Assembly (NCBI RefSeq): GCF_036373705.1
Contig: NC_089863.1
Coordinates: 21,760,619-21,824,618 of the forward strand
Length of the DNA stretch: 64,000 nucleotides
Direction: 5' to 3'
DNA from: Amia ocellicauda
Taxonomy: Eukaryota > Chordata > Actinopteri > Amiiformes > Amiidae
The notes under the pieces are model-generated. The model was not told where the DNA came from. It saw only the letters and a list, made by a program, of their open reading frames with translations, and made no database searches. Every line of letters starts with the position of its first letter. Within the stretch, counting starts at the first letter, position 1. Position numbers and translations under genes: made by a program. Shown here in pieces: positions 1 through 9,372 of the stretch.

Positions 1-22
1 GCTTTGAATCCCACCTCTGACA
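1..22 (+). pseudogene. tRNA-Leu-like relic, 3' end only
   Basis: The first 22 bases equal the T-arm and acceptor end of the Leu-like gene at 5762-5844. The rest lies before the window. Confidence 0.7.
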
Positions 23-607
23 AGGGTCCTTTTACCACTCAGGAGCACACACTTACCCGTGCTGGCGACAAGGACAACAAGAGTTGAGGACTGTGTTGAA
101 AACGACATTACACAAAGAATTCAATGTTGAAAGAAATACGTCAATACATAAATCAATGGACATGTATTTATTCATTGATTGATTGACTTCAACATGTCTT
201 AATTTAGTCGCTGTACCCACAAAGCAACACTCAGCATAGTGGAGGCTATAGCTCGGCGTTATTGCGTGTACCTTACATGTATCACCCCTGGCACCTGGCC
301 CTGATAACTCCCTACTTTTTGACCACAGTCTGTCTGTGACTTGAACCCGAGAAGTAAAAATGATGCACATGGGCGCTTGCAATCTCGTTGTTTCAATCAC
401 ATATCACAGTGGATGCGTACACACGGTGTTTCTCGGAGATTGCTGGGACAGTAACGAATGTGTTCCTTGCTTTACATGTCATCTAGCGCACAGTAGCTTT
501 TTCTCCTTCTTTTTGCCCATATCATCCACATATTGTGCCTTTGGGAAACGCCTCCGAAACAGATTTAGAATGCCCTGAGATTCAAGAAACGACAGTGCAA
601 CTCTTTC

Positions 608-641
608 CAGGGTTGTGGGTAACGCGTTACTAAGTCTGAGT
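608..641 (+). mobile_element. hAT-like element, left tip
   Basis: The first 30 or so bases (CAGGGTTGTGGGTAACGCG) match the left end of the complete elements. The solo LTR follows at once. The flank here is CTCTTTC, one T shorter than in A units. Confidence 0.75.
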
Positions 642-1223
642 TGTAGAACCACGTGGGAAATTAGTGGAGAAGTCGCGGAGATAAAGCAAATAGAACTTTA
701 ATGGAGCCGGCTCGGAAGCTCCACGTCAGAAATAATTCCTTCAGTGAGACTTAATGTTTACAAACATGAGTACAACTTTATAGGAAAAATGACGTAACAT
801 CTTATGGCCGTTCATCCAATCAGAAGATACAGGTCCGGGTCCGTTTTACGATCTGTCCTCCCGTGAAGAGGTGATGGATCCAAAGCAGATGTCCGTCTTT
901 GATGTGCACTAGGAAGATGCGATCCCACGGTCGTCATTTACCTAGTGTCAATCGTTCTTTAACAGAAACAATTCCTGCCTATCTGGAGAAACGATTAAGT
1001 CATAAACAAATTCTCAGGAGACAGCTCTAGGCTATTTCGGCACTGTGTAATCTTTCATTACTGACAGGAGTTTCTAACAAATCGACCTTGTTGACCCTTT
1101 ACTTGTCCTGCTAAATCGAATGTGCTCAGTCTGTATACAAAACTACTTCTAATGCTAGTATTAATATAAAACATTATATAATAATCACAAAACACTTTCT
1201 TCAACTTCCAAAAAGAGTCTTCA
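642..1223 (-). mobile_element. Solo LTR of the class I ERV
   Basis: 582 bases that match both LTRs of the provirus at 6465-14485. On the minus strand it starts TGAAGACTC and ends TTCTACA. It contains the TATAAAG and ATTAAA signals. The internal region is absent, as after LTR-LTR recombination. The left flank is the hAT tip, the right flank is LINE sequence, exactly as around the provirus. Confidence 0.88.
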
Positions 1224-2580
1224 GAGAGTTAGTTGAAAATGCATGGGTATATTTTAAGAATATACTACACGAGGCTCAGGAACAATTTGTACCAAAACTT
1301 AGCAAATTGAGGAAGAAAAAACATTGGCCAAAATGGTTTAATAGAGGTATGCAAAAAATATAAAGAGGAAGACAATGTTGTATAGCACATACAAAAGGGA
1401 TGGTGACGAAACAAAATACATAGAATATGTTGAGCTGCAAAGAGATCTTAAGAAAGGGATCAGGAAAGCAAAGAGGGAATTAGAAAGAAAAATAGCTCTT
1501 GGAGCTCAAACCAATGCAAAGAGCTTTTTTCAATATCACAACAGCAAGCGGTTAATAAAGGAGGAGGTGAAACAGATAAAGGGCAAAAACGGAGGTATCT
1601 TGGAAAACGAACAAGATGTGGCACATATTCTAAATGAGTATTTCACAGAGGTTTTTACAAAAGAAAAAACAGATGACATGCCACAGGTTGACAATCAGTC
1701 CAGTCAATCCCTAAGAGAGATCAGGATAAATGAGGAGGAGGTACTAAAGGGACTAGCAGAATTAAAAACAAACAAATCACCTGGGCCAGATGGGATATTT
1801 CCAACAGTACTTCAAGAAAATAGGTGGCTCAGCAGATACAATCTTGGCAGCACAGGCTATTCAGAGGAACTTAGATAATATTCAGTTGTGGGCTGACACC
1901 TGGCAAATGCAATTCAATGTGGACAAGTGCAAGGTAATACATGCAGGTAACAAAAATGTCCACTATAATTACACTATGGGAGGTACAAATCTACATGAAG
2001 TAACGCATGAGAAAGACCTAGGAGTCTATGTGGACTCCTCACTTTCTCCATCCAAGCAATGTGGGGAAGCAATAAAGAAGGCAAACAGAATGCTAGGGTA
2101 TATTGTCAAAAGTGTAGAATTTAAAACAAGGGCAGTCATGTTAAGACTGTACAATGCGCTAGTTAGACCTCATCTGGAATACTGTGTACAGTTCTGGGCA
2201 CCACACTTCAAAAAGGATATTGCTGCCTTAGAGGCAGTTCAGAGGAGAGCAACCAGACTTATTCCAGGTCTTCAAGGGAAAGTCCTACTCGGAGAGACTG
2301 AGAGAACTGAACCTTTTCACCCTGGTACAGAGGAGACTACCCGGGGACAGAAATGGAAATTGGGCTTCAAGGCATTCAAAACGGAAAACAGGAGACACTT
2401 CTTTACACAGAGAGTAGTCACAATCTGGAATAAACTACCCAGCGATGTGGTTGAAGCTGAAAGTTTGGGAACATTTAAAAATGGTCTGGAATGGATCCTT
2501 GGATCACTTCGATATTAATGAACACCAAACGAGCAAGATGGGTCGAATGGTCCCCTCTCGTTTGTTAACTCCCTTATGTT
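1224..2580 (+). mobile_element. CR1-like LINE, 5'-truncated and internally deleted
   Basis: It starts inside ORF2 right after the LTR. Codons 1375-1878 cover the region between endonuclease and RT and end at NKSPGPDGIFPT, the start of the RT domain. The sequence then jumps to GGSADTILAAQAIQRNLDN (frame 1790-2518), so the RT core with its catalytic Asp residues is missing. A second gap lies near 2340. The 3' end is CTCGTTTGTTAACTCCCTT followed by ATGTTCTT. Confidence 0.85.
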
Positions 2581-2652
2581 CTTAAAAGTGTCTGAAGCAG
2601 CATGAAAGAGCACACAAGGCAGCTGAGAACAGACAGAGAGGGGAGTGTATAT

Positions 2653-2724
2653 TGCATTGGCCGGTAATCGAACCCGTGTCAACTGCTTGGAAGGCAGCTA
2701 TGCTAACCACTATACCACCAACGC
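2653..2724 (-). pseudogene. tRNA-Gly(TCC)-like, damaged T arm
   Basis: The reverse strand begins GCGTTGGTGGTATAGTGGTT and has anticodon TCC in the stem-loop GCTGC-CTTCCAA-GCAGT. The acceptor pairs with CCAATGC through one G-U. The T stem ACGGG/ACCGG has mismatches at both ends, so the gene is likely weakened or dead. It lies 70 bp downstream of the LINE 3' end. A complete version is at 48107-48178. Confidence 0.75.
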
Positions 2725-2950
2725 TTAGAAACTGCTTCCCCACAATATCTCACTGTGGTAGAACATGATTCCAGGATTGCAAAGTGGCAGGCAATTTGTT
2801 TTCCAAATTGCAATCGGTGAACATTTGGGAAGCCCTGCGATATCTGCAGTTTCCTGTTCCTGAGTGCGGAAGGAAAATGTCCATTAGCATCTTTCCAGAT
2901 TGCACTTTATTCAGACCTTTCCGAAATGAAACAAAACCAAAGTTGAAACA

Positions 2951-3022
2951 TAGAAGAGGATGGTTTTAATCCATCGACCTCTGGGTTATGGGCCCAGCAC
3001 GCTTCCGCTGCGCCACTCTGCT
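2951..3022 (-). pseudogene. Initiator tRNA-Met-like (CAT), altered acceptor and T loop
   Basis: The reverse strand starts AGCAGAGTGGCGCAGCGGAA and has CTGGG-CCCATAA-CCCAG, which is the initiator tRNA-Met signature including the G-C run in the anticodon stem. The T loop is ATTAAAAC in place of ATCGAAAC, and acceptor pair 3-70 is mismatched (C-T). A TTTT run lies about 15 bases downstream. Because the initiator's unusual T loop is important for its role, I treat this as decayed. Confidence 0.7.
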
Positions 3023-3291
3023 CCTTGGGCACTCATCCACCTGTTAACGTCACAGCCACTCCTATATTGCATATTGCAAGCAATACAAGTTTGCAAAGCC
3101 CTGCGTTATTTCCACTTTCCTGTTCAAGACTGCACACCGAGCTTCTCCATGCGCTGGAGCAGCTTTCCAGGTTTCAGTGCCTTCACATTTCACCCTGTAT
3201 GTGCTGTGGGAAGCATCATGTCAATTGTTTTGAACTAAGCGGATCGGGGCTCAGTCTGAGCTCAGATCCGAGCTTAAAAATGACAGTGCTT

Positions 3292-3364
3292 CTGAGCAGC
3301 TGGGACTCAAAGCCACACTCCCTGGCATAGGAACCCAGTGTCTGATCCACTAGGACACGGGGGC
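3292..3364 (-). pseudogene. tRNA-Arg(CCT)-like relic
   Basis: The reverse strand resembles eukaryotic tRNA-Arg(CCT): CCTAGTGGATCAG in the D arm, CTGGG-TTCCTAT-GCCAG in the anticodon arm, and GGCTTTGAGTCCCAG in the T arm. Acceptor GCCCCCG does not pair with CTGCTCA, and the T loop has lost the C of TTCGA. Clearly a relic. It lies just before the TAAA microsatellite. Confidence 0.65.
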
Positions 3365-3390
3365 TCAGCCAGACAGTATCGGAAAATGGA

Positions 3391-3392
3391 AA

Positions 3393-3427
<35 letters not shown>

Positions 3428-3430
3428 AAA
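3391..3430. repeat. (TAAA)n microsatellite
   Basis: Adjacent to the Arg-like relic, about nine units. The equivalent in other units differs in length. Confidence 0.9.
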
Positions 3431-3637
3431 GATGCTGCGCGTTACACAATAGACACCAGGTAAAGAAGTGAATAGTTACAGGAACTGTCACGTAAGCTCC
3501 TCAACTTGAAACGGGCACATACGAACTCCTGTGAAATAACACGAGATGGATAACTACCCCTTCTCTGCTGCAGCAGAATGTGACTACCTATTGCGCAGAT
3601 TACAATCAAATCAAGAAAGAGAGCGGGCTGTGTCGGA

Positions 3638-3708
3638 TGCGCCAGCCGGGAATCGAACCAGAGTCACAAGAATGGGACTCTTGTATGATACCACTACACC
3701 ACTGGCGC
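3638..3708 (-). tRNA. tRNA-Gly(CCC), slightly degraded
   Basis: 71 bases on the reverse strand. Acceptor GCGCCAG/CTGGCGC is perfect, with D arm GTGTAGTGGTATCAT and anticodon stem-loop CAAGA-GTCCCAT-TCTTG (CCC). The T stem TCTGG/CCCGG has one mismatch. The loop position before the invariant T is G rather than a pyrimidine. Probably a weakened paralogue of 17064-17134. Confidence 0.7.
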
Positions 3709-4019
3709 TGCTGGGGAAGCTCTGGCTAGCGTCCTTGAAGCAAATTCATAGAAAGCGTCCCATGTGGCAAGATGATGTCTTAATGATTATTTTTATTAGT
3801 CTGTTGTCGATCTGCTTAATACGTACCTAGCCAATCACTACATCACAGGTGCAGAGACAATCAGTATGAAGGCGAACACGATTTCGTTAACGTGTGCCCA
3901 TTTACAAGTTTAATGAATGTATACATAAATAAAGCAGATCTGGGTTTTCCTCTGAAACATTAAGGACTGGTTTCATAAATGCGTCCATAAGTCCATAAAC
4001 GCCACGAGTGCAACTCTAT

Positions 4020-4812
4020 TGTAGCTGCTGTTACTGTACAATTCATCGTGATACGTGTGTGTTTTATTTCAGCTGTAACTCGCCCTGGTTAAGCACGTCT
4101 ACGGTGTAATTTAAAAATATTACAGAAATTGTCGATTGCAGTTACAAATCTGTAGTAAGAGTAATACGTTAAGGGAGTCAAGTTCAGCAATTTAAAATAC
4201 AAATCTACTAGCACATATCTTGATAAAAATTACAATAATAACAATAATAATAATACATAGCAAATATTTATTTTAGTGTTGCACATGGAAAGTTTTCTTA
4301 CAGTAACTTCTGAATATAATGTTGTCTATACCCTTTTAGCTATTCGTAATATCTCTTAACAGAAACGTGTATTTATTATGCTGTCTCCAATCATCTAAAG
4401 CACAAAGAATAAAACAGCCACAAAAGTCCTTTCCACACCAGGCTCTATCGCTCGTAGTGTTACTTTCTGTCTTCATTTTTAAAACGAAACACAAAACCAA
4501 ACCCACAATCGCTCCGCTCCTCCCACAACAGGGGGTGGACTTCCGACACTGGCCTGGTTTTCCTGTGGCGCTTTATTAAAACAACAAAAGATAACAGTAT
4601 GTCTCTGTCATTATCAACTGCTTGTGTTGGTGTAGCTTTGAAATTGTTTATTGAGGTCCCGCAACGTTTGGGGTGTAATGCAGAGTAATGTAAAAGTAAA
4701 GTAACTAATTACATTCTCCAGGAAGTAATAAGTAAAGTGTTTAGTTACTTTTGATATGAGTAACAAGTACAATGTAAGACATTACTTTTTGTGAGTAACG
4801 ACCCCAACACTG
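4020..4812 (+). mobile_element. Diverged hAT-like element, right portion
   Basis: From about 4110 it aligns with the interior of the A-unit element, and its right end ACCCCAACACTG is followed by CTCTTTTC. The left end is poorly conserved: the flank GTGCAACTCTATTG still lines up with the A-unit insertion site, which suggests the insertion predates the A/B split. Confidence 0.65.
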
Positions 4813-5063
4813 CTCTTTTCCTTCTCTTTTGGCTTGTTTGTTTGTTGTTGAAGGAGATACAAAGTTTGAGAGTGTCTCGTTTTATTTCTGAAATATAACT
4901 CCCAGAAAGTATGGTCTTTGTGTTCTTGAAATTGAATAACCTCAAAAGAAAGAAATGGTCCAATGAATTGCCGAGGAAAAGTCTAGCCGCTGTATTCTGG
5001 AATGAAGAAAAAAATGAAATGACAAGGGCAATCAAAGCAAGTAAGACAGTAGGCTGTGTGGCA

Positions 5064-5126
5064 TACGCTAGCCAGAAATCGAACGCAACTCACAAGAACA
5101 GGAACCTTGTATGATACCACTGGCGC
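5064..5126 (-). pseudogene. Gly-derived tRNA relic, anticodon CCT, with 8-base gap
   Basis: On the reverse strand it aligns to the Gly(CCC) gene at 17064-17134. The anticodon loop reads TTCCTGT (CCT) instead of TTCCCAT. The acceptor and T stems carry mismatches. Relative to other A-type copies, eight bases of the D arm are missing (the plus strand reads ATACCACTGGCGC). Only the copy at 40292 shares this gap. Confidence 0.75.
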
Positions 5127-5376
5127 TGCGGGGAAGCTCTAGATTCTGTCACCAAAGCAAATGCACAAGACATATAAAACGCGTCCCCTGGGGCACAATG
5201 GTCTTTTAATAATTATCTGTAATAATCTGCAGTCAAACTGCTTAATACGTACCTAGCTAATCACTACATCACAGGCGCATGGTTGTCATTCAGGGAAAAT
5301 ATGTGTTCACGAATGTTCATCGGAGTGGTTGTCATGCTAAGAGGTCAGTTGGAGTAGAGGTAGCTGGCCATGCCGT

Positions 5377-5449
5377 GCCTCGTTGGCGCAGTAGGTAGCG
5401 CGTCAGTCTCATAATCTGAAGGTGGTGAGTTCGACCCTCACACGGGGCA
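5377..5449 (+). tRNA. tRNA-Met (elongator, anticodon CAT)
   Basis: The 73 bases fold as a complete cloverleaf. The acceptor is GCCTCGT with ACGGGGC (one G-U pair), the D stem GCGC/GCGC, the anticodon loop CTCATAA, and the T arm GTGAG-TTCGACC-CTCAC. It closely matches vertebrate elongator tRNA-Met, including the usual T-T opposition at 31-39. The B-box GGTTCGA-type core is kept as GAGTTCGACC. No run of four T follows within 30 bases; the closest is CTTTATCTTT. Both neighbours (Gly-derived relic before, Phe-like after) are on the other strand. Confidence 0.93.
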
Positions 5450-5564
5450 AGCACTCTTCCTTTATCTTTGAGTTCTACCACACTGATCTCCAGCTGCAGA
5501 AAAAAGGCGCACACCTGTGCAATAAAGTGGTTGCTTGCGCTGTCTGAAGAAATTCTTGGCAAAA

Positions 5565-5637
5565 TGCCAAATCCTGGGATGGAACAAGGGACCTTTAGAT
5601 GTTCAGTCTATCGCTCCCCCAACTGAGCTATTTCGGC
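5565..5637 (-). pseudogene. tRNA-Phe-like relic (anticodon GAA)
   Basis: The reverse strand begins GCCGAAATAGCTCAGTTGGG, as in eukaryotic tRNA-Phe, and has the loop CTGAACA (anticodon GAA). Mismatches sit at the top of the anticodon stem (A-A), in the T stem (T-C) and at the acceptor base (A-A). The T loop reads TTCCATC rather than TTCGATC. A TTTT run lies directly behind the 3' end. I read this as a decayed Phe gene, though transcription is not excluded. Confidence 0.75.
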
Positions 5638-5761
5638 CATTGGTGAGATGACGTCGTGATCCCAAAAGTCAAAGTGAAGGAAGCCCTGGCAGAACAGTCA
5701 TTGAAAAGTTCATTGTTTTCCATGACGTCGGCAACGACTCAATTTGATCACTGCAACACAA

Positions 5762-5844
5762 GTCAGGATGGCCGAGTGGTGTAAGGTGCTGCGTGCAGGT
5801 CATCGTCTCCTGTAGAGGCTTGGCTTTGAATCCCACCTCTGACA
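5762..5844 (+). pseudogene. tRNA-Leu-like relic (anticodon CAG, long variable arm)
   Basis: Begins GTCAGGATGGCCGAGTGGT, as in eukaryotic tRNA-Leu(CAG), and is 83 bases long with a class II variable arm. The loop TGCAGGT gives anticodon CAG. Defects: the anticodon stem CTGCG/CATCG has two mismatches, the T stem TTGGC/CCCAC has two, the T loop is TTTGAAT, and the last acceptor pair is A-C. A TTTT run starts eight bases after the gene. Probably a pseudogene that is duplicated passively. Confidence 0.75.
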
Positions 5845-6430
5845 AGGGTCCTTTTACCACTCAGGAGCACACACTTACCCGTGCTGGCGACAAGGACAAC
5901 AAGAGTTGAGGACTGTGTTGAAAACGACATTACACAAAGAATTCAATGTTGAAAGAAATACATCAATACATAAATCAATGGACATGTATTTATTCATTGA
6001 TTGATTGACTTCAACATGTCTTAATTTAGTCGCTGTACCCACAAAGCAACACTCAGCATAGTGGAGGCTATAGCTCGGCGTTATTGCGTGTACCTTACAT
6101 GTATCACCCCTGGCACCTGGCCCTGATAACTCCCTACTTTTTGACCACAGTCTGTCTGTGACTTGAACCCGAGAAGTAAAAATGATGCACATGGGCGCTT
6201 GCAATCTCGTTGTTTCAATCACATATCACAGTGGATGCGTACACACGGTGTTTCTCGGAGATTGCTGGGACAGTAACGAATGTGTTCCTTGCTTTACATG
6301 TCATCTAGCGCACAGTAGCTTTTTCTCCTTCTTTTTGCCCATATCATCCACATATTGTGCCTTTGGGGAACGCCTCCGAAACAGATTTAGAATGCTCTGA
6401 GATTCAAGAAACGACAGTGCAACTCTTTTC

Positions 6431-6464
6431 CAGGGTTGTGGGTAACGCGTTACTAAGTCTGAGT
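6431..6464 (+). mobile_element. hAT-like element, left tip
   Basis: Same break point as 608-641, here next to the provirus. The flanking CTCTTTTC is intact. Confidence 0.75.
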
Positions 6465-7031
6465 TGTAGAACCACGTTGGAAATAAGTGGAGAAGTCGCG
6501 GAGATAAAGCAAATAGAACTTTAATGGAGCCGGCTCGGAAGCTCCACGTCAGAAATAATTCCTTCAGTGAGACTAAATGTTTACAAACATGTGTACAACT
6601 TTATAGGAAAAATGACGTAACATCCTATGGCCGTTCATCCAATCTGAAGATTTTATGATCTGTCCACCCGTGAAGAGGTGATGGATCCAAAGCAGATGTC
6701 CATCTTTGATGTGCACTAGGAAGATGCGATCCCACGGTCGTCATTTACCTAGTGTCAATCGTTCTTTAACAAAAACAATTCCTGCCTATCTGGAGAAACG
6801 ATTAAGTCATAAACAAATTCTCAGCAGACAGCTGTAGGCTATTTCGGCACTGTGTAATCTTTCATTACTGACAGGAGTTTCTAACAAATCGACCTTGTTG
6901 ACCCTTTACTTGTCCTGCTAAATCGAATCTGCTCAGTCTGTATACAAAACTACTTCTAATGCTAGTATTAATATAAAACATTATATAATAATCACAACAC
7001 ACTTTCTTCAACTTCCTATACAGAGTCTTCA
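6465..7031 (-). mobile_element. 3' LTR of the provirus
   Basis: 567 bases, TG...CA ends. It is preceded (minus strand) by a short purine-rich run AGCAGGGAA that may serve as the polypurine tract. Confidence 0.9.
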
Positions 7032-7467
7032 TTCCCTGCTGTTTGGCAATAGAGCAAAGCGGAAAGAAGCCAAAGAAAAGTTATGTTTATCAGTTACAAG
7101 CAAGGGGTTAGGAAGATTTGACGCTGCGTTTTCAGCTCCTTCATCCCAACCCTTCCCCGTGGGGTGTATATGTGTGTACGGCGAGTGTAAGGGTGTCCCT
7201 GCTGTCGGGGAGAGCGATAAGTGTGTGTCCCTAAATGTGAATGTACAGAATGTCCTGTAGGCGTGAGTGAGTGACCTTTGTAATAGTATCTTTCCAATGC
7301 ATCCTTTGGTTTTCCTTGAGTCATGAGGTTTATTGCCTTTGATACTAAATCCATTTGTCCTCAGTCACATGGAGCCTCCAGAACCAAGGGGATAGAATAA
7401 GATTTGTGTCAATGGGTGTGTGAGTTTTGCTCCTCCCGAGTGAGGGACGGTGTCGTTTAGTAGAAAT
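7032..7467 (-). other. Provirus 3' region between env and 3' LTR
   Basis: About 430 bases. It contains CACAC/GTGTGT-rich tracts near 7150-7230 and a short minus frame (7094-7354) with no recognisable domain. It ends with the purine-rich run next to the LTR. Confidence 0.5.
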
Positions 7468-8664
7468 TTAGAGAAAGTCTGCCAACGAGGGTGTTTTAAT
7501 TGCAGCTGTAACCATAGTAGATACATTATGAGGTTTACAAAGTTGTTGAGATGCTCTTTGAACAGTGTATTTAAGACATAAAAAAGAAACATACAGACAT
7601 AGCAGAATAGTAACTACCGATATCAATCCTTTTAATACAATCATACCCAGATTATCAAAGGTATCAGCAAGCCATCCCCAGAGGGTTTTTCCTCCGGAGG
7701 ACTGGTGTATCTTTGTAGTTGCTTTCCTAATGTGCTCTATAAGATTATAAATGTGTTCAGAGTTATCTGGTATGTAAGTACAGCATTCCTGCCCTATAAT
7801 GGCACATGTCCCTCCTTGTGCTGCTAGCAAGAAATCTAGAGCTAGCCTGTTCTGGAGGGCAACAGTTCGCATAGCCACTATTTCAGTTGTTAAATTGCTG
7901 AGAACTTCAGTTGTAGAAATACTTAATGTTTCTAATATACCAGCTACTAATCTGATTTCCTTTATTGCTCTTCCGACTCCATACATAGGAAATAGTATGG
8001 AAGCAAACCTGTCTCCTTCCCCTATCTCACCTTTAGGGTGAGTAAATTGTTCTATATCTGGAAGGTATTTATCTTCAGTGTGGCGCAAAGCTGGCACCAC
8101 AAATCCTAAATAACAAGAACCTGTGAACTTACAAGGAAGTTCCCAATATGCCCGCATGCCGCATATCCAATAAGTCCCATTCCATGGAGCGTAAAATCGA
8201 CAAGTCTGATACCTAAAGTCAAGACCATCGATAGCCACAGTGTGATTACAAGTACTATTACCTATCAATTGGGATTGCATGGTTTGGTTATAGTATGAAA
8301 CACACACAGATCCTTTGTTACTGTGAGCCAAGTCAATATATGGCATTTTAAAATATCTTCTATTCTGATCCATCTTCGGTCTAAAGTACCATTCTCCTGT
8401 GATGCCTAAGGCATAATCATATGCATACCGTACATTAGAGGCAACTCTAAGTTGTGAATAATCAGAAAATACTGGAATTGGAATGGGGATCATTGGAACC
8501 CCTTTCTTAGTGTCGTGTGGAATGTGGGAACAAACCCAACATTTTGTTTTATTAAGGGCATTTGCATAGGTGCGTGTCATTTGGATAAATTTGTTATCTG
8601 TCCATGATTCAACTAAGGACAGGCAGATCAGTCCAAATACTCTAGTGTACACAGTCGTCGTCAT
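7468..8664 (-). CDS. env: Endogenous retroviral envelope-like protein (open frame)
   Basis: A 398-codon frame with no internal stop. Residues 1-20 look like a signal peptide. CWVC at 42-45 is the SU CxxC motif. Several N-glycosylation sites follow (for example residues 137-142, 162 and 257). The TM part has a QNRLALDFLL segment at 271-280 and CX6CC at 287-295, the covalent SU-TM arrangement of gamma-type Envs. A membrane segment spans about 342-367 with a roughly 30-residue tail. It is shorter than typical gamma Envs (600 or more). I see no basic R-x-x-R cleavage motif before the hydrophobic stretch near 222-232. Whether it is expressed is unknown. Confidence 0.85.
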   Translation of the reverse strand: MTTTVYTRVFGLICLSLVESWTDNKFIQMTRTYANALNKTKCWVCSHIPHDTKKGVPMIPIPIPVFSDYSQLRVASNVRYAYDYALGITGEWYFRPKMDQNRRYFKMPYIDLAHSNKGSVCVSYYNQTMQSQLIGNSTCNHTVAIDGLDFRYQTCRFYAPWNGTYWICGMRAYWELPCKFTGSCYLGFVVPALRHTEDKYLPDIEQFTHPKGEIGEGDRFASILFPMYGVGRAIKEIRLVAGILETLSISTTEVLSNLTTEIVAMRTVALQNRLALDFLLAAQGGTCAIIGQECCTYIPDNSEHIYNLIEHIRKATTKIHQSSGGKTLWGWLADTFDNLGMIVLKGLISVVTILLCLYVSFLCLKYTVQRASQQLCKPHNVSTMVTAAIKTPSLADFL

Positions 8665-8703
8665 GCTGGATTATCTCTTAGTACCTGTAGGGGGACAAAA
8701 CCT

Positions 8704-9372
8704 TTACCAGTTAGGGGAATGTCTCTCAAAATTCAGGAAATCTGCAACTGTTGCTTTCCTAGGAATGAGAAAAGATAAAGGTTTAGTACACAGTTCTCCT
8801 GGATTATAATTTTTAACTTGTGAACAATGTTTCCATCTAGTACCCCCCTCCTGTCCGTCAATACAAACCGAAGTGTCTGTAGAAAGAAGGACATTATGTG
8901 GTCCTGTCCATTTGGGCCTGAGCCCTGGTCTGCTTGGAAATTTTTCACACATTACTTGTGAACCAACCTCAGGAAGTGTTGTTGGCATTTCCTCTTTGAG
9001 TTCCAAGTCTCTGAGGGACTGGAGATCACGTGCTTGTGATCTAAGTTTTTTTAAGTGTGTACATAGCTGTGCCACATACTGTTTAAGATGGTCTTTGAAT
9101 GGAGCACTGGGATCAATGGGACCCCAGATGCCAGCAGGGAGTTGCATAGCTCTCCCTGTCATTAACTCATATGGAGAAAGCTGAGTACTCCGATTAGGTG
9201 ATGCTCTAAGTTTATACAGCACAGCGGGGAGTGCTACTCTCCATCCCTTGCCTGTAGTTAACAGGGCTTTTGCCAAACTTTTCTTCAGTGTCCGGTTAGT
9301 GCTCTCCACTAAGCCTGAACTCTGAGGGTGATAAGGTATATGAAATCGTTGTTTTACCCCAGCAGTAAACAT
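8704..9372 (-). pseudogene. pol: pol: integrase C-terminal fragment
   Basis: 222 codons. It begins around YHPQSSGLVE, which supplies the catalytic Glu (residue 23), and continues with a long C-terminal domain including KWTGPHNVLLST. The overlap with the preceding fragment (9354-9372) shows a single frameshift. It ends 40 bases before the env start. Confidence 0.87.

Larger units (their letters stand above)
1..5761 (+). repeat. B-type array unit, first copy (5' end cut by window)
   Basis: The block matches 35229-40989 base for base apart from a handful of differences, at a constant offset of 35228. Order: end of a Leu-like tRNA (1-22), Leu-to-hAT spacer (23-607), left tip of a hAT-like element (608-641), solo LTR, truncated LINE, minus-strand Gly-TCC, iMet, Arg-like and Gly-CCC tRNAs, a diverged hAT remnant, then Gly-like, Met and Phe-like tRNAs. 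The spacer 23-607 holds only short frames that recur in every unit and show no domain. The period to the next Leu-like gene is 5822 bp. Confidence 0.9.

Noticed and set aside
53-400. 115-codon minus-strand frame repeated in every unit
   Set aside because: It recurs only because the DNA is duplicated. It has no domain, starts at no clear promoter and overlaps spacer; its conservation equals that of the surrounding non-coding DNA.
2784-3330. Plus-strand frames of 61, 92 and 101 codons across the iMet and Arg-like relics
   Set aside because: They run antisense through tRNA sequences and have no domain.
3216-3491. Minus frame with IYLFIYLFIYLF repeats
   Set aside because: Translation of the TAAA microsatellite over the Arg-like tRNA relic.
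4367-4579. 70-codon frame (MYLLCCLQSS...) and the opposing 96-codon frame inside the hAT-like element
   Set aside because: Both lie inside a non-autonomous element, match no transposase and are too short. The two strands compete for the same DNA.
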